From assembly GCA_026981655.1 (NCBI GenBank), contig JALSIJ010000244.1:1-41280 (forward strand): a stretch of 41,280 bases of DNA, read 5' to 3'. The notes under the pieces were generated by a model. That model searched no databases. It was not told where the DNA came from and saw only the letters and a list, made by a program, of their open reading frames with translations. Positions within the stretch are counted from its first letter, which is position 1, and the number at the start of each line of letters is the position of its first letter. The DNA is from Rhizobiaceae bacterium (GTDB lineage Bacteria > Pseudomonadota > Alphaproteobacteria > Rhizobiales > Rhizobiaceae). Shown one piece after another: positions 1-8,031 of the stretch. A program made the position numbers and the translations under genes.

Positions 1-838
1 GTTGCTACTGGCGGTTCCGTGGTCAACACGGGTCTCAATTCCCTCGATTCTCGCAGCCCAGCACGAACAAAAGCTATATCCTCCATATTCTGCGCAGCTG
101 GTGATGGCGAATGTCAATTCCGGGGATCGGGTAAAAAAGGGGCAATTGCTGTTTCAGTTTTCATCACCCGAAGTGCAAAAAGATCTGGTTAATGTACGTG
201 AGAGGGCCTCACTCTTGCGCGCCAGGCTGGACAGGATCGGTTCTGACGAGGCAGACCGGACCGCGCGAATTGTTTTACTGAACAAGTTGAAGTCTACACA
301 AAAAGAAAAGCGGGGTCTGGAATTGTTGCTTGATGAGCTTGAGATCAGAGCGCAATTCGATGGAACAATCGTCGATATGGATCCGGAAATATCAGCCGGA
401 ATGTGGATAAGTGTCTCCCAACCGATTGCATTACTGCATGGAAATGAGGGAGTTAACGTCAAGGGCTATGTTAGCGAAGCTAACCTGTTTCGATTTAGCG
501 AGGGAGCGTCTGCCGACTTTATTCCTGAAGACCCGGCGCTTGGCAGAGTTAGTCTGATTGTAAGCAGAATATCCTATGCCGGTGCCAAGCATTTGGATGA
601 GCCATATCTTGCATTGAAGTATGGCGGGTCAATTGCAACATCTGAAATAGATGCGAAAAAACTTTCACCGACAGCGGCATATTATTCGGTGCTTCTTGAA
701 CCTTCGCCAAAGCAAATGCGATGGGAGCCAGAGAAAGTTGTTCGTGGCAATGTAATTATTCATGGCTCGCCACAAAGTATCTATGAACGCCTCAAACGCA
801 GCATTTTGAGTGTACTGGTGCGGGAAATGGGCATATAA
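1..838 (+). CDS. HlyD-family periplasmic adaptor, C-terminal part (5' end outside window; possibly M50-HlyD fusion)
   Basis: The frame is open to the left edge, so the true start lies outside the window. The visible 278 residues begin with a hydrophobic end (LLAVPW), as after a membrane span. A biotinyl-lipoyl-like half follows at about residues 28-55 (NSGDRVKKGQLL), then a helical hairpin (about 58-108), the second lipoyl half (RAQFDGTIVDMDPEISAGM, about 116-134) and a beta-barrel region. This is the membrane-fusion/adaptor architecture. In site-2 protease (M50)-HlyD fusion proteins the HlyD part directly follows a membrane segment ending in a similar VPW motif, so I infer but cannot show an M50 domain upstream. 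It lies 138 bases before the next gene of the co-directional cluster. An ordinary efflux adaptor is the alternative. Confidence 0.75.
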   Translation, partial: LLLAVPWSTRVSIPSILAAQHEQKLYPPYSAQLVMANVNSGDRVKKGQLLFQFSSPEVQKDLVNVRERASLLRARLDRIGSDEADRTARIVLLNKLKSTQKEKRGLELLLDELEIRAQFDGTIVDMDPEISAGMWISVSQPIALLHGNEGVNVKGYVSEANLFRFSEGASADFIPEDPALGRVSLIVSRISYAGAKHLDEPYLALKYGGSIATSEIDAKKLSPTAAYYSVLLEPSPKQMRWEPEKVVRGNVIIHGSPQSIYERLKRSILSVLVREMGI

Positions 839-976
839 TTGTCTGATTTTCCAGCCATTTTCTGCTGAATACCCTCTATTTGCCTAAAATATCTGTATTC
901 TCAATCTTCTAATTTTGAGACATACCCCCTATATCTAATCCAATGTATGATAAATTTATTTCCGGGAGAGACTAAA

Positions 977-2062
977 ATGGCGAGCCTTCAAAATTTTGAC
1001 GCCGAAATTGAAAAAACCAGACAGGTCGTCGAAGACATGAAATCGCGACTTGATCAAAGCGGGAAGGTGCTTGATGAGTTTGCCCGTTCCGATACAATTG
1101 GTGATACTGATTTTGACATTGAGAATGCGCGAATAAGCGATGTTTTGTTGCAGCAGAAAGTTATGGAAGGCAATATTGCTGATCTGATTATCGGGCTTGA
1201 AGATGCAACCAATGTGTTTGGGTCTGAGTTTGAAAGCATGAAAAGCTATTCCACATGGGAAAGTGTGGTCAGCTGGTTTTCCAAGTCATCGGCGCAACGG
1301 ATGCGTACCGATCGGGTGCGAAATATGTCTCTGGCGGGAAATTTACAGGAACTTCTGAGCAAATCCGATACAATCGTTGGAATTTTAACGGCGCAAAAAG
1401 ATATATTGGATCTGCGATATACGACGTCTGAGGCAAGCCTCAAACAGGTGATACAACGCCGCAAAGATACAATGGAAGAGCTTGAAACCACGCAGGCGCG
1501 GATTGAAGAGCTGAACCCAATGCTGATGGATCTGGAAAATCAGATGGCCACAGCAAGCGATCAAAAAACCCGTACGGACCTTGAAGGCCAGCGCTCAGAA
1601 CTTGCAACGGAATATAACGCAAAACAGGCGAAAGAGCAGGAATTGCTGGCCGAAAGCCAAACGCTTGAGCGTTATACGTCGATGTTCCAAACCTTTGTGG
1701 ACTCGCTGAATAATCAGATTGCCGCTCAATCGACATTAATCAATAAACTTAATATTGATACTGAGCAGCGTGTTGTACTTTATAAAGCATTGGAGGATTC
1801 GTTGAAAACCGCCGCCCAACAGGACGTTGCCCATAAAATTAATACACTGGGAAATCGGGTCGATACAGCGGCTGAAGAAACTATGGCAGGCATTGGCAGT
1901 GCCGCACAATCTCATATTGGTGACCTGCTGGAAATGCATGAGAAAAATATGGTGTCAACTGCCGATATTCAGCGCCGGAAGAAATTGGCTGATGATGCTT
2001 TTGCCCGCCGTTTTCAAGATGTTATGGACAAGCATAATACTGCAAATTATGTCGGTCAGTAG
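977..2062 (+). CDS. Cytoplasmic coiled-coil protein of unknown function (loosely TelA-like)
   Basis: 361 residues from the ATG at 977, which I prefer to the in-frame ATG at 947 because a GGGAGAG ribosome site sits just before 977. There is no signal peptide or membrane segment. The protein is strongly helical: heptad-rich stretches occupy roughly residues 1-35, 105-265 and 285-350, with many Glu/Gln/Lys/Leu. Its all-helical build and its place beside an AAA+ ATPase recall the TelA/KlaA 'toxic anion resistance' family, but I see no motif that proves membership. The stop TAG at 2060-2062 overlaps the ribosome site of the next gene (start 2078), so the two are probably translated from one message. 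Function unknown; a scaffold or adaptor for the downstream ATPase is a guess. Confidence 0.8.
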   Translation: MASLQNFDAEIEKTRQVVEDMKSRLDQSGKVLDEFARSDTIGDTDFDIENARISDVLLQQKVMEGNIADLIIGLEDATNVFGSEFESMKSYSTWESVVSWFSKSSAQRMRTDRVRNMSLAGNLQELLSKSDTIVGILTAQKDILDLRYTTSEASLKQVIQRRKDTMEELETTQARIEELNPMLMDLENQMATASDQKTRTDLEGQRSELATEYNAKQAKEQELLAESQTLERYTSMFQTFVDSLNNQIAAQSTLINKLNIDTEQRVVLYKALEDSLKTAAQQDVAHKINTLGNRVDTAAEETMAGIGSAAQSHIGDLLEMHEKNMVSTADIQRRKKLADDAFARRFQDVMDKHNTANYVGQ

Positions 2063-2077
2063 AAAGGTTCTGACCCG

Positions 2078-3223
2078 ATGAGGGGGAAAACCAGCCCGGT
2101 GGGGCGCTATTTCGACGCTATGTTTGAGGCGTTTGAAGGGCTTGATATTTATCTGCGTGAGGATGAATCTCCGCTTTACCGTCATCATTTAATTGGCGGA
2201 ATTGTTGTTGATTATCTTGATCGGCTGCGCGGTTCATTCAGTGCCTGGGAAAACCGTCTTGCATTTGCTGAAAAATTTCGCATTTCGCAGGCGGAAAGCG
2301 GTTTTCCTATTTATCAGAATATACTTGAATTGGAAAATGATCGTAACTCTGCCAAGAGAAAACTTGCAGAATTCCCTGATGAAGAAACATTGCGCGAAGA
2401 AATGGTTGATTTTATTCTGCGCAAAAAGAAGTTTCCCTTGGCGTTGCAGAAATCAATGGCCGAGCGGTTTTATCTCGAGGGTTTGGATGCCGGCGGGTTA
2501 TTTACGCCGCTGTTATTGCCCAGAACCGTGAGAGTGTCCGTCAATCCAAAGACCAAGCGTCCGTTTTATGTGGTTCACTGGGCGACATTTGATGGTAGTT
2601 CGCACTTGCCGCTGGTTTATGTTTTGACAGTGGAAGATTCGTCCGATGCTTTGGTGAAGCAGCTGGTTTCCAAAAGCGGAAAAATGAATAAAAACGTCAA
2701 TGTTCCTTTGCCTGTCGACGGGCTTTTAAACCCGGATCTTGCACACCGATTTGATGATTTTTGCGAAAAAAATTCAAGTTACGGCCTAACCCTTTCAACC
2801 ATTGCCAGCAATATGGATAAGGATTTTGACGAGCTTCATCCCAAACAGCTTTACCGGTTTGTGCTTGGTCCTTTTTATAATGCCGGTGTTACCAGTCATG
2901 GTAAAACTGTCGAACGGGTGTTGGAACGGGTGCATAAGCCGGAAAACGCCTGGATGATGACATGGACCGTTCAGGAGATTTATTCTGTGCGTGAGAAACC
3001 TGAAAAACGCGGTCTTTGGAGCAACACACCGGCGCGCGAGGAATATCATATCAATACCGATGATCTGGAATGCGCACGGCAGGGGGTGAGCGAGTTTCGT
3101 CGCCATGCGCTGGTTCCACATGAGGCCTATCAGGCGATATATTCAGCCGGTCAACAGGCCGAAATATTCGCAGGCTATAATACGCATATTATTTCTGACG
3201 GCGAGGTGTTACGGGATGTGTGA
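2078..3223 (+). CDS. Hypothetical protein, 381 aa, in AAA+/DUF6638/DUF2333 cluster
   Basis: I do not recognise this protein. It has no signal peptide and no membrane span. The first ~150 residues look helical and charged; a basic, proline-containing middle (LLLPRTVRVSVNPKTKRPFY, about residues 146-165) leads into an alternating hydrophobic stretch (WATFDGSSHLPLVYVLTVED) that suggests a beta-rich domain. The C-terminal third has several Trp and Tyr (AWMMTWTVQEIYSVREK). The ATG at 2078 is preceded by AGAAAGG overlapping the stop of the coiled-coil gene, and the AAA+ gene begins 48 bases downstream. Conserved spacing and direction suggest it works with its neighbours; no reaction can be assigned. 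Confidence 0.8.
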   Translation: MRGKTSPVGRYFDAMFEAFEGLDIYLREDESPLYRHHLIGGIVVDYLDRLRGSFSAWENRLAFAEKFRISQAESGFPIYQNILELENDRNSAKRKLAEFPDEETLREEMVDFILRKKKFPLALQKSMAERFYLEGLDAGGLFTPLLLPRTVRVSVNPKTKRPFYVVHWATFDGSSHLPLVYVLTVEDSSDALVKQLVSKSGKMNKNVNVPLPVDGLLNPDLAHRFDDFCEKNSSYGLTLSTIASNMDKDFDELHPKQLYRFVLGPFYNAGVTSHGKTVERVLERVHKPENAWMMTWTVQEIYSVREKPEKRGLWSNTPAREEYHINTDDLECARQGVSEFRRHALVPHEAYQAIYSAGQQAEIFAGYNTHIISDGEVLRDV

Positions 3224-3271
3224 TTTGAACCGGGCAAAGTTTTTCAATGATTTTTTAAAGATAGGTGTGTG

Positions 3272-5182
3272 ATGGATATTGGCCTGACTTCATTGGATGA
3301 AGATGATGTAAAGAAACACCTTACAACGGCTCAAAGCCTTATCACCCGTTGTGTTGTGCTGGAGGCGGATGACAATGAAAGTGCGACCGAGATTGCCGGG
3401 ACAAGGCGTCGGTTTGTGTCAACGGTTTCGCGTGCCGGTAGCCGTAAAACCAACAAGGTTGAATTAATCAAGGCAATATCTGCTGTATCTCCTGATGACA
3501 CGATGTTGTCGATTGCCCAACATGCGCTTGTTTATAAATCTCGCCGAGCTTTGGCGGTCGCCCTGGCCATCGGTGATGTATTTTCACGCCAAACCAGCTT
3601 AGAGACCCTGTCGGCAAGAAATGCAGCATCACCATTATCAGGTGATGAAGGGGCGCAATACAGGAGTCTGCTGGAGGCAAGCTCCTATGTCGCGGCGTTT
3701 TCGTTTTCCGCGTATCTGCTGCAGATGATTGAAGCGGCGGGCGAGCCTGCCAACGATGTGGAGGAACCGGAATTCGATTTTGATTCACCGCAAGATATAT
3801 TGAAGAGTATGGTTGCCGGGCTTGATCGCGCCATTAAGGGAAGTGCTGATGATATTGTATTGCTTTCGCGGGCGCGGGCATTTGCTCGTTCATCGCTTGA
3901 TGGGTTGCTGCAACGTAAATCGCGGTTTACCGGATTGGGGTCGTTTGAAAACACCCATTTAAAATCGGAAGCCGATGGATTTGAGCTGATCGGTTTTGAT
4001 GTGGCACCGAGTGCCAAGCGTAAACCATTGGTGATGACATTTAAGAAGCCCAATGAAATTATAGGCAATCATATTGCAAAATATCAGGCGATTAAACTTG
4101 CCAAAATGCTGATGGCCTATGACTTTGACCGGCAGATGAACCCATTTGTGGAACTTGGCGGTTTCCTGTTTACCTTTATTGGTGATGGTGCGCCGGGTAC
4201 CGGAAAAACCATACTCATTCAGATGATTGCCGGTATTATCAATGATTATTGCCAGATGGCAGGTTACGGTTTTCACTACGAGAATTTCGGGGTTGATCAG
4301 ATTTCATCCTATCAGGGCAAGTCGGGGCAAAATTGTAAGCAATTCGTCGAAAATGTGCTTTCAACCCGGACAATTGGTTTTGGTACGGTCGATGATATTG
4401 ATCAGGTCGCGGCCAAGCGCTCTGATGATCGGGCATCTGCTGGTCAGCAGGAAGTGACCGCCGTTTTGATGGAGAGTTTTGCTGGAGCAACCACGGTTGT
4501 TCGCGGCAATTGCTCTTTTGGCATGTTTTCTAATTATCCGGAAAATGTTGATGATGCCTTGCGCCAACGCGCTGGCGCGCGCTGGTTGGTTGACGGGCCG
4601 CAAACACGTGATGATTATATCGATATATTTGCCCTTTTAGCCGGCAAAAACCATAGCATCCCGCTGGGTGATCATGATTTGTATGAGGCGCAAGTCATTC
4701 AAAAGGCAGTATCGGAAGCTTATGCAGATTACAGCAAGCCACAGGAAGATGGCCTGCGCAAAGTCTATGATCGTTTCCTCGATGAATGCGGGGAGCCGCA
4801 GGATATTGCCGATGTTGGGGCGTATTTACACATGATCAAACTGGCAGAACCGAGATTTACCGGCCGGGCAATTAAGAATATCACTGATGCAATCAAAATG
4901 CGGGCGATGGATATTGAATTGCCAGATGAATGGTTTGAAACGCCGGAAGCCTTTATGCATAAAGGGTATGACGAAAAGAAATCGATGATTGAGGAGCTTC
5001 GCGGTCCGTTCACCATGGATATGGTTATGCAGGAGATCAATCGCTATGCGGATTCTGAATTTAGATATACAGATAAGTCTGATCAGGCTGGCGTTGAGGC
5101 GATGATCAGGAATGAGCGGCTGCGCGAACGAGCAGCGCGGGAAATTACCGAATTAAAACAAAAAGGGCTGTGGGCTGGTTGA
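3272..5182 (+). CDS. AAA+ family ATPase with long N-terminal helical domain
   Basis: 636 residues from the ATG at 3272 (a GTG lies directly before it at 3269). Residues 1 to about 270 form a helical N-terminal domain without recognised motifs. The AAA+ core follows: Walker A GAPGTGKT at 306-313, Walker B ending FGTVDDID (acidic pair at 374-375), and a sensor-1-like Asn in FSNYPENVDDALRQRAGAR, whose trailing arginines are candidates for the arginine finger. A helical lid and a charged C-terminal tail follow. It probably hydrolyses ATP to remodel a protein partner; the most likely partners are the products of the adjacent genes. There is no membrane segment, so it should be cytosolic. The 46-base gap on each side fits one operon. 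The assignment as AAA+ is firm, the substrate unknown. Confidence 0.9.
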   Translation: MDIGLTSLDEDDVKKHLTTAQSLITRCVVLEADDNESATEIAGTRRRFVSTVSRAGSRKTNKVELIKAISAVSPDDTMLSIAQHALVYKSRRALAVALAIGDVFSRQTSLETLSARNAASPLSGDEGAQYRSLLEASSYVAAFSFSAYLLQMIEAAGEPANDVEEPEFDFDSPQDILKSMVAGLDRAIKGSADDIVLLSRARAFARSSLDGLLQRKSRFTGLGSFENTHLKSEADGFELIGFDVAPSAKRKPLVMTFKKPNEIIGNHIAKYQAIKLAKMLMAYDFDRQMNPFVELGGFLFTFIGDGAPGTGKTILIQMIAGIINDYCQMAGYGFHYENFGVDQISSYQGKSGQNCKQFVENVLSTRTIGFGTVDDIDQVAAKRSDDRASAGQQEVTAVLMESFAGATTVVRGNCSFGMFSNYPENVDDALRQRAGARWLVDGPQTRDDYIDIFALLAGKNHSIPLGDHDLYEAQVIQKAVSEAYADYSKPQEDGLRKVYDRFLDECGEPQDIADVGAYLHMIKLAEPRFTGRAIKNITDAIKMRAMDIELPDEWFETPEAFMHKGYDEKKSMIEELRGPFTMDMVMQEINRYADSEFRYTDKSDQAGVEAMIRNERLRERAAREITELKQKGLWAG

Positions 5183-5229
5183 ATTAACGGCTCAAATTGT
5201 AGCCAGAACTATTCCGGGTAATTGTGAGA

Positions 5230-6507
5230 ATGGAACGTCTCGAAGAGCATGAAATGATCAATGGGGGGCTTTTGCGTGTCGAAGAACCCTATTTGGTTGA
5301 GCGCTATAATCAGGCGCTCAAAGGCTTTGGGCTGCCTGATACCAAGCTGGATAGTTTTCAAATCGACATGGTTGGTTATTCGCCCGAGATTGCCAAAGAA
5401 TTTGACGATAATTTTTACCTTGACCCAAAATCTATAAACCGTCGATTTGTAATAATTTCACCCGAGCAGGTTCATTTACCCGTCATCCAAACGGCTTTTT
5501 CCAATACTGGCCTTTTGATGCACCAATTCTTCGAACAAAATGCCAAAGTCATCAAAATCCTGACCATTAAAGACGTGCTGTATGGTGAGATTGAGGATTC
5601 AATTCTTGAGGCCAAAGAAATCGAAGACCTGTTATCGATCGAGCAGGTGGAATTTAAAGTATTTACAGCCAATGATTTGACATCGCAGGCAGCAGAATTA
5701 CGCACATTGGTTGACCGGCTGAAAAAAGAGCCTGACGTATGGCGCGATGATGATTTACTTGAGCGTATGGTCGTGCTGGCGAAATCGACAGGCGATATTA
5801 GAACCAATCAGCTGGTGCCCGATGAGGTGGTATTCAGGCATAATACATTTTGGACACGGCATTTTGGCGGGGTGTATATTTTTATTGATGATAACCAAAC
5901 CACTGTAATTGGAGACCCTTCGGCACCGGGATTTAAGCGTTCAAGGCCCTGGCAGGTGAGTTACCTGGATGCGCGGGATGAGGACCTGATTTATCAATTC
6001 TTGCTGGAAACCGGACGGGTTGATGTACCACGCGGTTCATGGATAGAGCGGGCTGAATTTATCGAACACCGGGCGGAAATGCTGGTTACAAGTATCAGTG
6101 CGCAAATTTCACCCGATGAAAAACCAAAAAGTGATCGGCGCTGGATCAAGTCATTCGTCAACAGGCATACTGAAGCGTTTGAAGAGGAAGGTACATTACC
6201 ATTTCTCAACTGGGCGCAGCGGGAGTTGGCGAATTGGTCGCGGATTGAACTGGAAGAAATTGACGCGCGCGGTCGTTTTTTGCTATCCCGTGCAAAACCC
6301 GGGCATCCGGACCAATGGTTGGTTAATCGGCTGATTGCAGATTATGTGCCGTTTGATTTCATGACCCGTTTTGTCTTTAACAAGCCGGCATTTTATCGTG
6401 ATTATCAAAAATGGCCGGATAAATATCGTGATTATGTTGTGAAACGTGTGAGCGAAGACTATTTCAGTGATAAGGCTGCCTATCGCAGCCGATTGTTTGA
6501 CCTTTAA
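5230..6507 (+). CDS. DUF6638 family protein
   Basis: 425 residues. I chose the ATG at 5230 over the GTG at 5224 because the N-terminus MERLEEHEMINGGLLRVEE then lines up with my recollection of DUF6638 proteins of Rhodobacteraceae (short lead, then a 'PxLVERYNxAL' motif, here PYLVERYNQALKGF). Other shared-looking stretches are GYSPEIAKE near residue 55 and FWTRHFGGVYIF near residue 214. No signal peptide or membrane span. The family has no known function. The gene ends 9 bases before the DUF2333 gene and follows the AAA+ gene, an association that supports a joint role. Family naming is from memory of sequence pattern and should be confirmed by a profile search. Confidence 0.8.
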   Translation: MERLEEHEMINGGLLRVEEPYLVERYNQALKGFGLPDTKLDSFQIDMVGYSPEIAKEFDDNFYLDPKSINRRFVIISPEQVHLPVIQTAFSNTGLLMHQFFEQNAKVIKILTIKDVLYGEIEDSILEAKEIEDLLSIEQVEFKVFTANDLTSQAAELRTLVDRLKKEPDVWRDDDLLERMVVLAKSTGDIRTNQLVPDEVVFRHNTFWTRHFGGVYIFIDDNQTTVIGDPSAPGFKRSRPWQVSYLDARDEDLIYQFLLETGRVDVPRGSWIERAEFIEHRAEMLVTSISAQISPDEKPKSDRRWIKSFVNRHTEAFEEEGTLPFLNWAQRELANWSRIELEEIDARGRFLLSRAKPGHPDQWLVNRLIADYVPFDFMTRFVFNKPAFYRDYQKWPDKYRDYVVKRVSEDYFSDKAAYRSRLFDL

Positions 6508-6516
6508 AGGAAGCCT

Positions 6517-7623
6517 ATGCTTGACCCTGTAATTGAATTTTTCTCCCGTATATTTGAGATGCTTGGGCGCGGCATTGGCATGGTTGTAGCCTGGTTCTTA
6601 TGGCCGTTTGTAACTATTCGGCGTTGGTATCGAAATCAAAAATGGCTGATAAGAGGGCCGCTGTTAATTCTGTTTCTTGGCTTGGTCATTTCCTACAGTT
6701 ATTTTATATTCAATACTCAAGTCTGGAGCGGTTTTGATCCGGATTATGTTGAGAAATATAAGTTCGAGGAACGCTCGGTTGCGCCAGGAGACAAGCTTCT
6801 GGCTGAGGGTGGTGATAAATGCGCGATCTCGGCGATTGTTGAAGTGACCGCCGATCTCGTGGACTTTAATGTCAACAAAAACGCATGGATTTCTTCTTCC
6901 CTGCTTTCAAAACTCGGCCTGTTTGGCATGGGGTGGAAGTACACGCCGTTCATGGATAACAAAGCGGCTTTTCAGCTTGGCATCAATCGTGCAGTTCGCC
7001 GAACCTCTATTGAACTTGTTGATAAAATCGCTCGCGTACGCGGCACATCTCAGATTGACCAGAACCTGCAAGATGCAAGAAGTGATATACATTATGATGA
7101 AGATGCCTGGTATGTTGGACGTGGCGGGCTTCAGCAACCTGCTCCAAGAAAATTTAGAAGTGCATTAAAGAATTTTAGAAAATTTAATGAGCGCCTTGGA
7201 CGATGCGATGCCACGATGGATGCGCGCGCTGACAATTTATTGGAATTTATTGATACAATTGCTAGCGATATCGGGTCGACTTCTGACCTTTTGCGTTCAC
7301 GGATGGAGGCATCTGATGCGGGATGGTTTGATACAAGAGCTGACGACCGGTTCTGGTTTGCTTATGGCCAATTGTATGCGTATGAGGGTATCGTCCGAGC
7401 AATGCATAGTGATTTTGGCTCCGTGTTTTCAGAGCGTGCGTTACAAAAAACCTGGGACAAAACCAAATCACAAATGCGTTCTGCACTCAATGTACAACCG
7501 TTTATAGTTTCGAATGGTTCTGAATCGGCATTTATCATGCCATCGCATCTTGCAACTATTGGCGTGTACCTCCACGGCGTGCGTGCCAATTTGGTTGAGA
7601 TCAGGGATGTATTGAAACGCTAG
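6517..7623 (+). CDS. DUF2333 family membrane-anchored protein
   Basis: 368 residues; ATG at 6517 with an AAAGGAAG ribosome site. One strong membrane segment at about residues 47-66 follows a basic, aromatic N-terminus that itself includes a hydrophobic stretch (about 14-30), so the bulk of the protein is probably periplasmic. Features that fit DUF2333 are the NAWISSSLL...FMDNKAAFQLG region (about 117-155), the SQIDQNL..A block and the ARADNLLEFIDTIASDIGST motif near residue 235-255. Function is unknown for the family. It is the last gene of the cluster and the only product besides the adaptor with clear membrane attachment, so it may be the membrane anchor of the ATPase system. No terminator lies immediately after it; the first one is that of the putative RNA at 7772-7818. 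Confidence 0.85.
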   Translation: MLDPVIEFFSRIFEMLGRGIGMVVAWFLWPFVTIRRWYRNQKWLIRGPLLILFLGLVISYSYFIFNTQVWSGFDPDYVEKYKFEERSVAPGDKLLAEGGDKCAISAIVEVTADLVDFNVNKNAWISSSLLSKLGLFGMGWKYTPFMDNKAAFQLGINRAVRRTSIELVDKIARVRGTSQIDQNLQDARSDIHYDEDAWYVGRGGLQQPAPRKFRSALKNFRKFNERLGRCDATMDARADNLLEFIDTIASDIGSTSDLLRSRMEASDAGWFDTRADDRFWFAYGQLYAYEGIVRAMHSDFGSVFSERALQKTWDKTKSQMRSALNVQPFIVSNGSESAFIMPSHLATIGVYLHGVRANLVEIRDVLKR

Positions 7624-7682
7624 GAAATTAACTTTAAGGTTGTGTGTTTACTTAATAAACGCATTGGAGGTATAAATGCGAC

Positions 7683-7818
7683 GGGTTGTGAATTGATTCG
7701 CACCCAAAAGCAGATATTGCCAAGCTCCTGCAATACCTTGGTAATATTCTGACCTGCGCACGCGGGTACATGGGAGACCTGGTCCAATCCGCCCGAATTG
7801 GGTCTCCCGCTTTATTTT
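7683..7818 (+). ncRNA. Candidate structured small RNA (four hairpins ending in a terminator)
   Basis: Four hairpins stand in series between the DUF2333 gene and trpL. They are 7683-7705 (GGGTTGTGAA with TTCGCACCC), 7713-7749 (GATATTGCCAAG with CTTGGTAATATTC, wobble pairs allowed), 7752-7767 (ACCTGC with GCGGGT, 4-nt loop) and 7772-7808 (GGGAGACC with GGTCTCCC), the last followed by TTTATTTT as an intrinsic terminator. A plausible promoter sits in front: TTTACT at 7647-7652, 18-nt spacer, TATAAA at 7671-7676, which would start the transcript near 7683. A tiny ORF (7676-7696, MRRVVN) with a good GGAGGT site overlaps the start but is probably accidental. I do not recognise a known family. The alternative is an elaborate 3' UTR of the upstream operon. 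Confidence 0.45.
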
Positions 7819-7820
7819 AC

Positions 7821-7849
7821 TTGCGCTTGGGAATAAGCAGCGTTATTGC
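7821..7849 (+). promoter_or_regulatory. Predicted trpL/trpE(G) promoter
   Basis: TTGCGC (7821-7826), a 17-nt spacer and TATTGC (7844-7849). A start about 7 nt downstream falls on or next to the A of the trpL ATG at 7857, giving a leaderless leader transcript. A leaderless trpL message is what is known for Sinorhizobium meliloti. The promoter begins immediately after the terminator of the preceding putative RNA. Confidence 0.55.
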
Positions 7850-7856
7850 TGTTGCT

Positions 7857-7901
7857 ATGAACATGATGATTGTAAATGCAAATTGGTGGTGGGTTCGCTA
7901 A
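7857..7901 (+). CDS. trpL: trp operon leader peptide TrpL (14 aa)
   Basis: The ORF encodes MNMMIVNANWWWVR, with three consecutive Trp codons at 7884-7892. It has the same length and the same WWW-x-R ending as the S. meliloti leader peptide. It sits 130 bases before trpE(G), followed by an antiterminator/terminator pair. When charged tRNA-Trp is scarce the ribosome should stall on the Trp codons and let the antiterminator form. In S. meliloti the attenuated transcript (rnTrpL) and the peptide have further trans-acting roles; whether that holds here is inference. There is no ribosome binding site, consistent with a leaderless mRNA. In-frame ATGs at 7863 and 7866 are alternative starts but unlikely. 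Confidence 0.9.
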   Translation: MNMMIVNANWWWVR

Positions 7902-7903
7902 AT

Positions 7904-7969
7904 AGCGGCCGGTGATCTGTATTTGAAATCTGGATTTGATGCCGCTGCGGGAAACCGGGCGGTTTTTTT
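7904..7969 (+). terminator. trp attenuator: antiterminator arm and intrinsic terminator
   Basis: Terminator: CCGC (7942-7945) plus CGG (7948-7950) pair with CCG and GCGG (7955-7962) around a GAAA loop, followed by seven T (7963-7969). The competing antiterminator is AGCGGC at 7904-7909, a perfect complement of GCCGCT at 7941-7946, directly after the trpL stop codon. A ribosome that finishes trpL would cover 7904-7909 and allow termination; one stalled at the Trp codons would leave it free. Confidence 0.85.
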
Positions 7970-8031
7970 ATGTCCGGTAATCGTGATTGGCGAATGCCAT
8001 ATAGGGTGGTGAGCAGGGAAGAAACCAAAAG

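Noticed and set aside
947-976. Upstream ATG at 947 as start of the coiled-coil gene
   Set aside because: The ribosome site GGGAGAG at 964-970 lies downstream of it and fits the ATG at 977.
7676-7696. Six-codon ORF (MRRVVN) with GGAGGT site before the putative small RNA
   Set aside because: The same bases serve better as a -10 element (TATAAA), and the peptide has no run of regulatory codons. It remains possible if the RNA is a translated leader.
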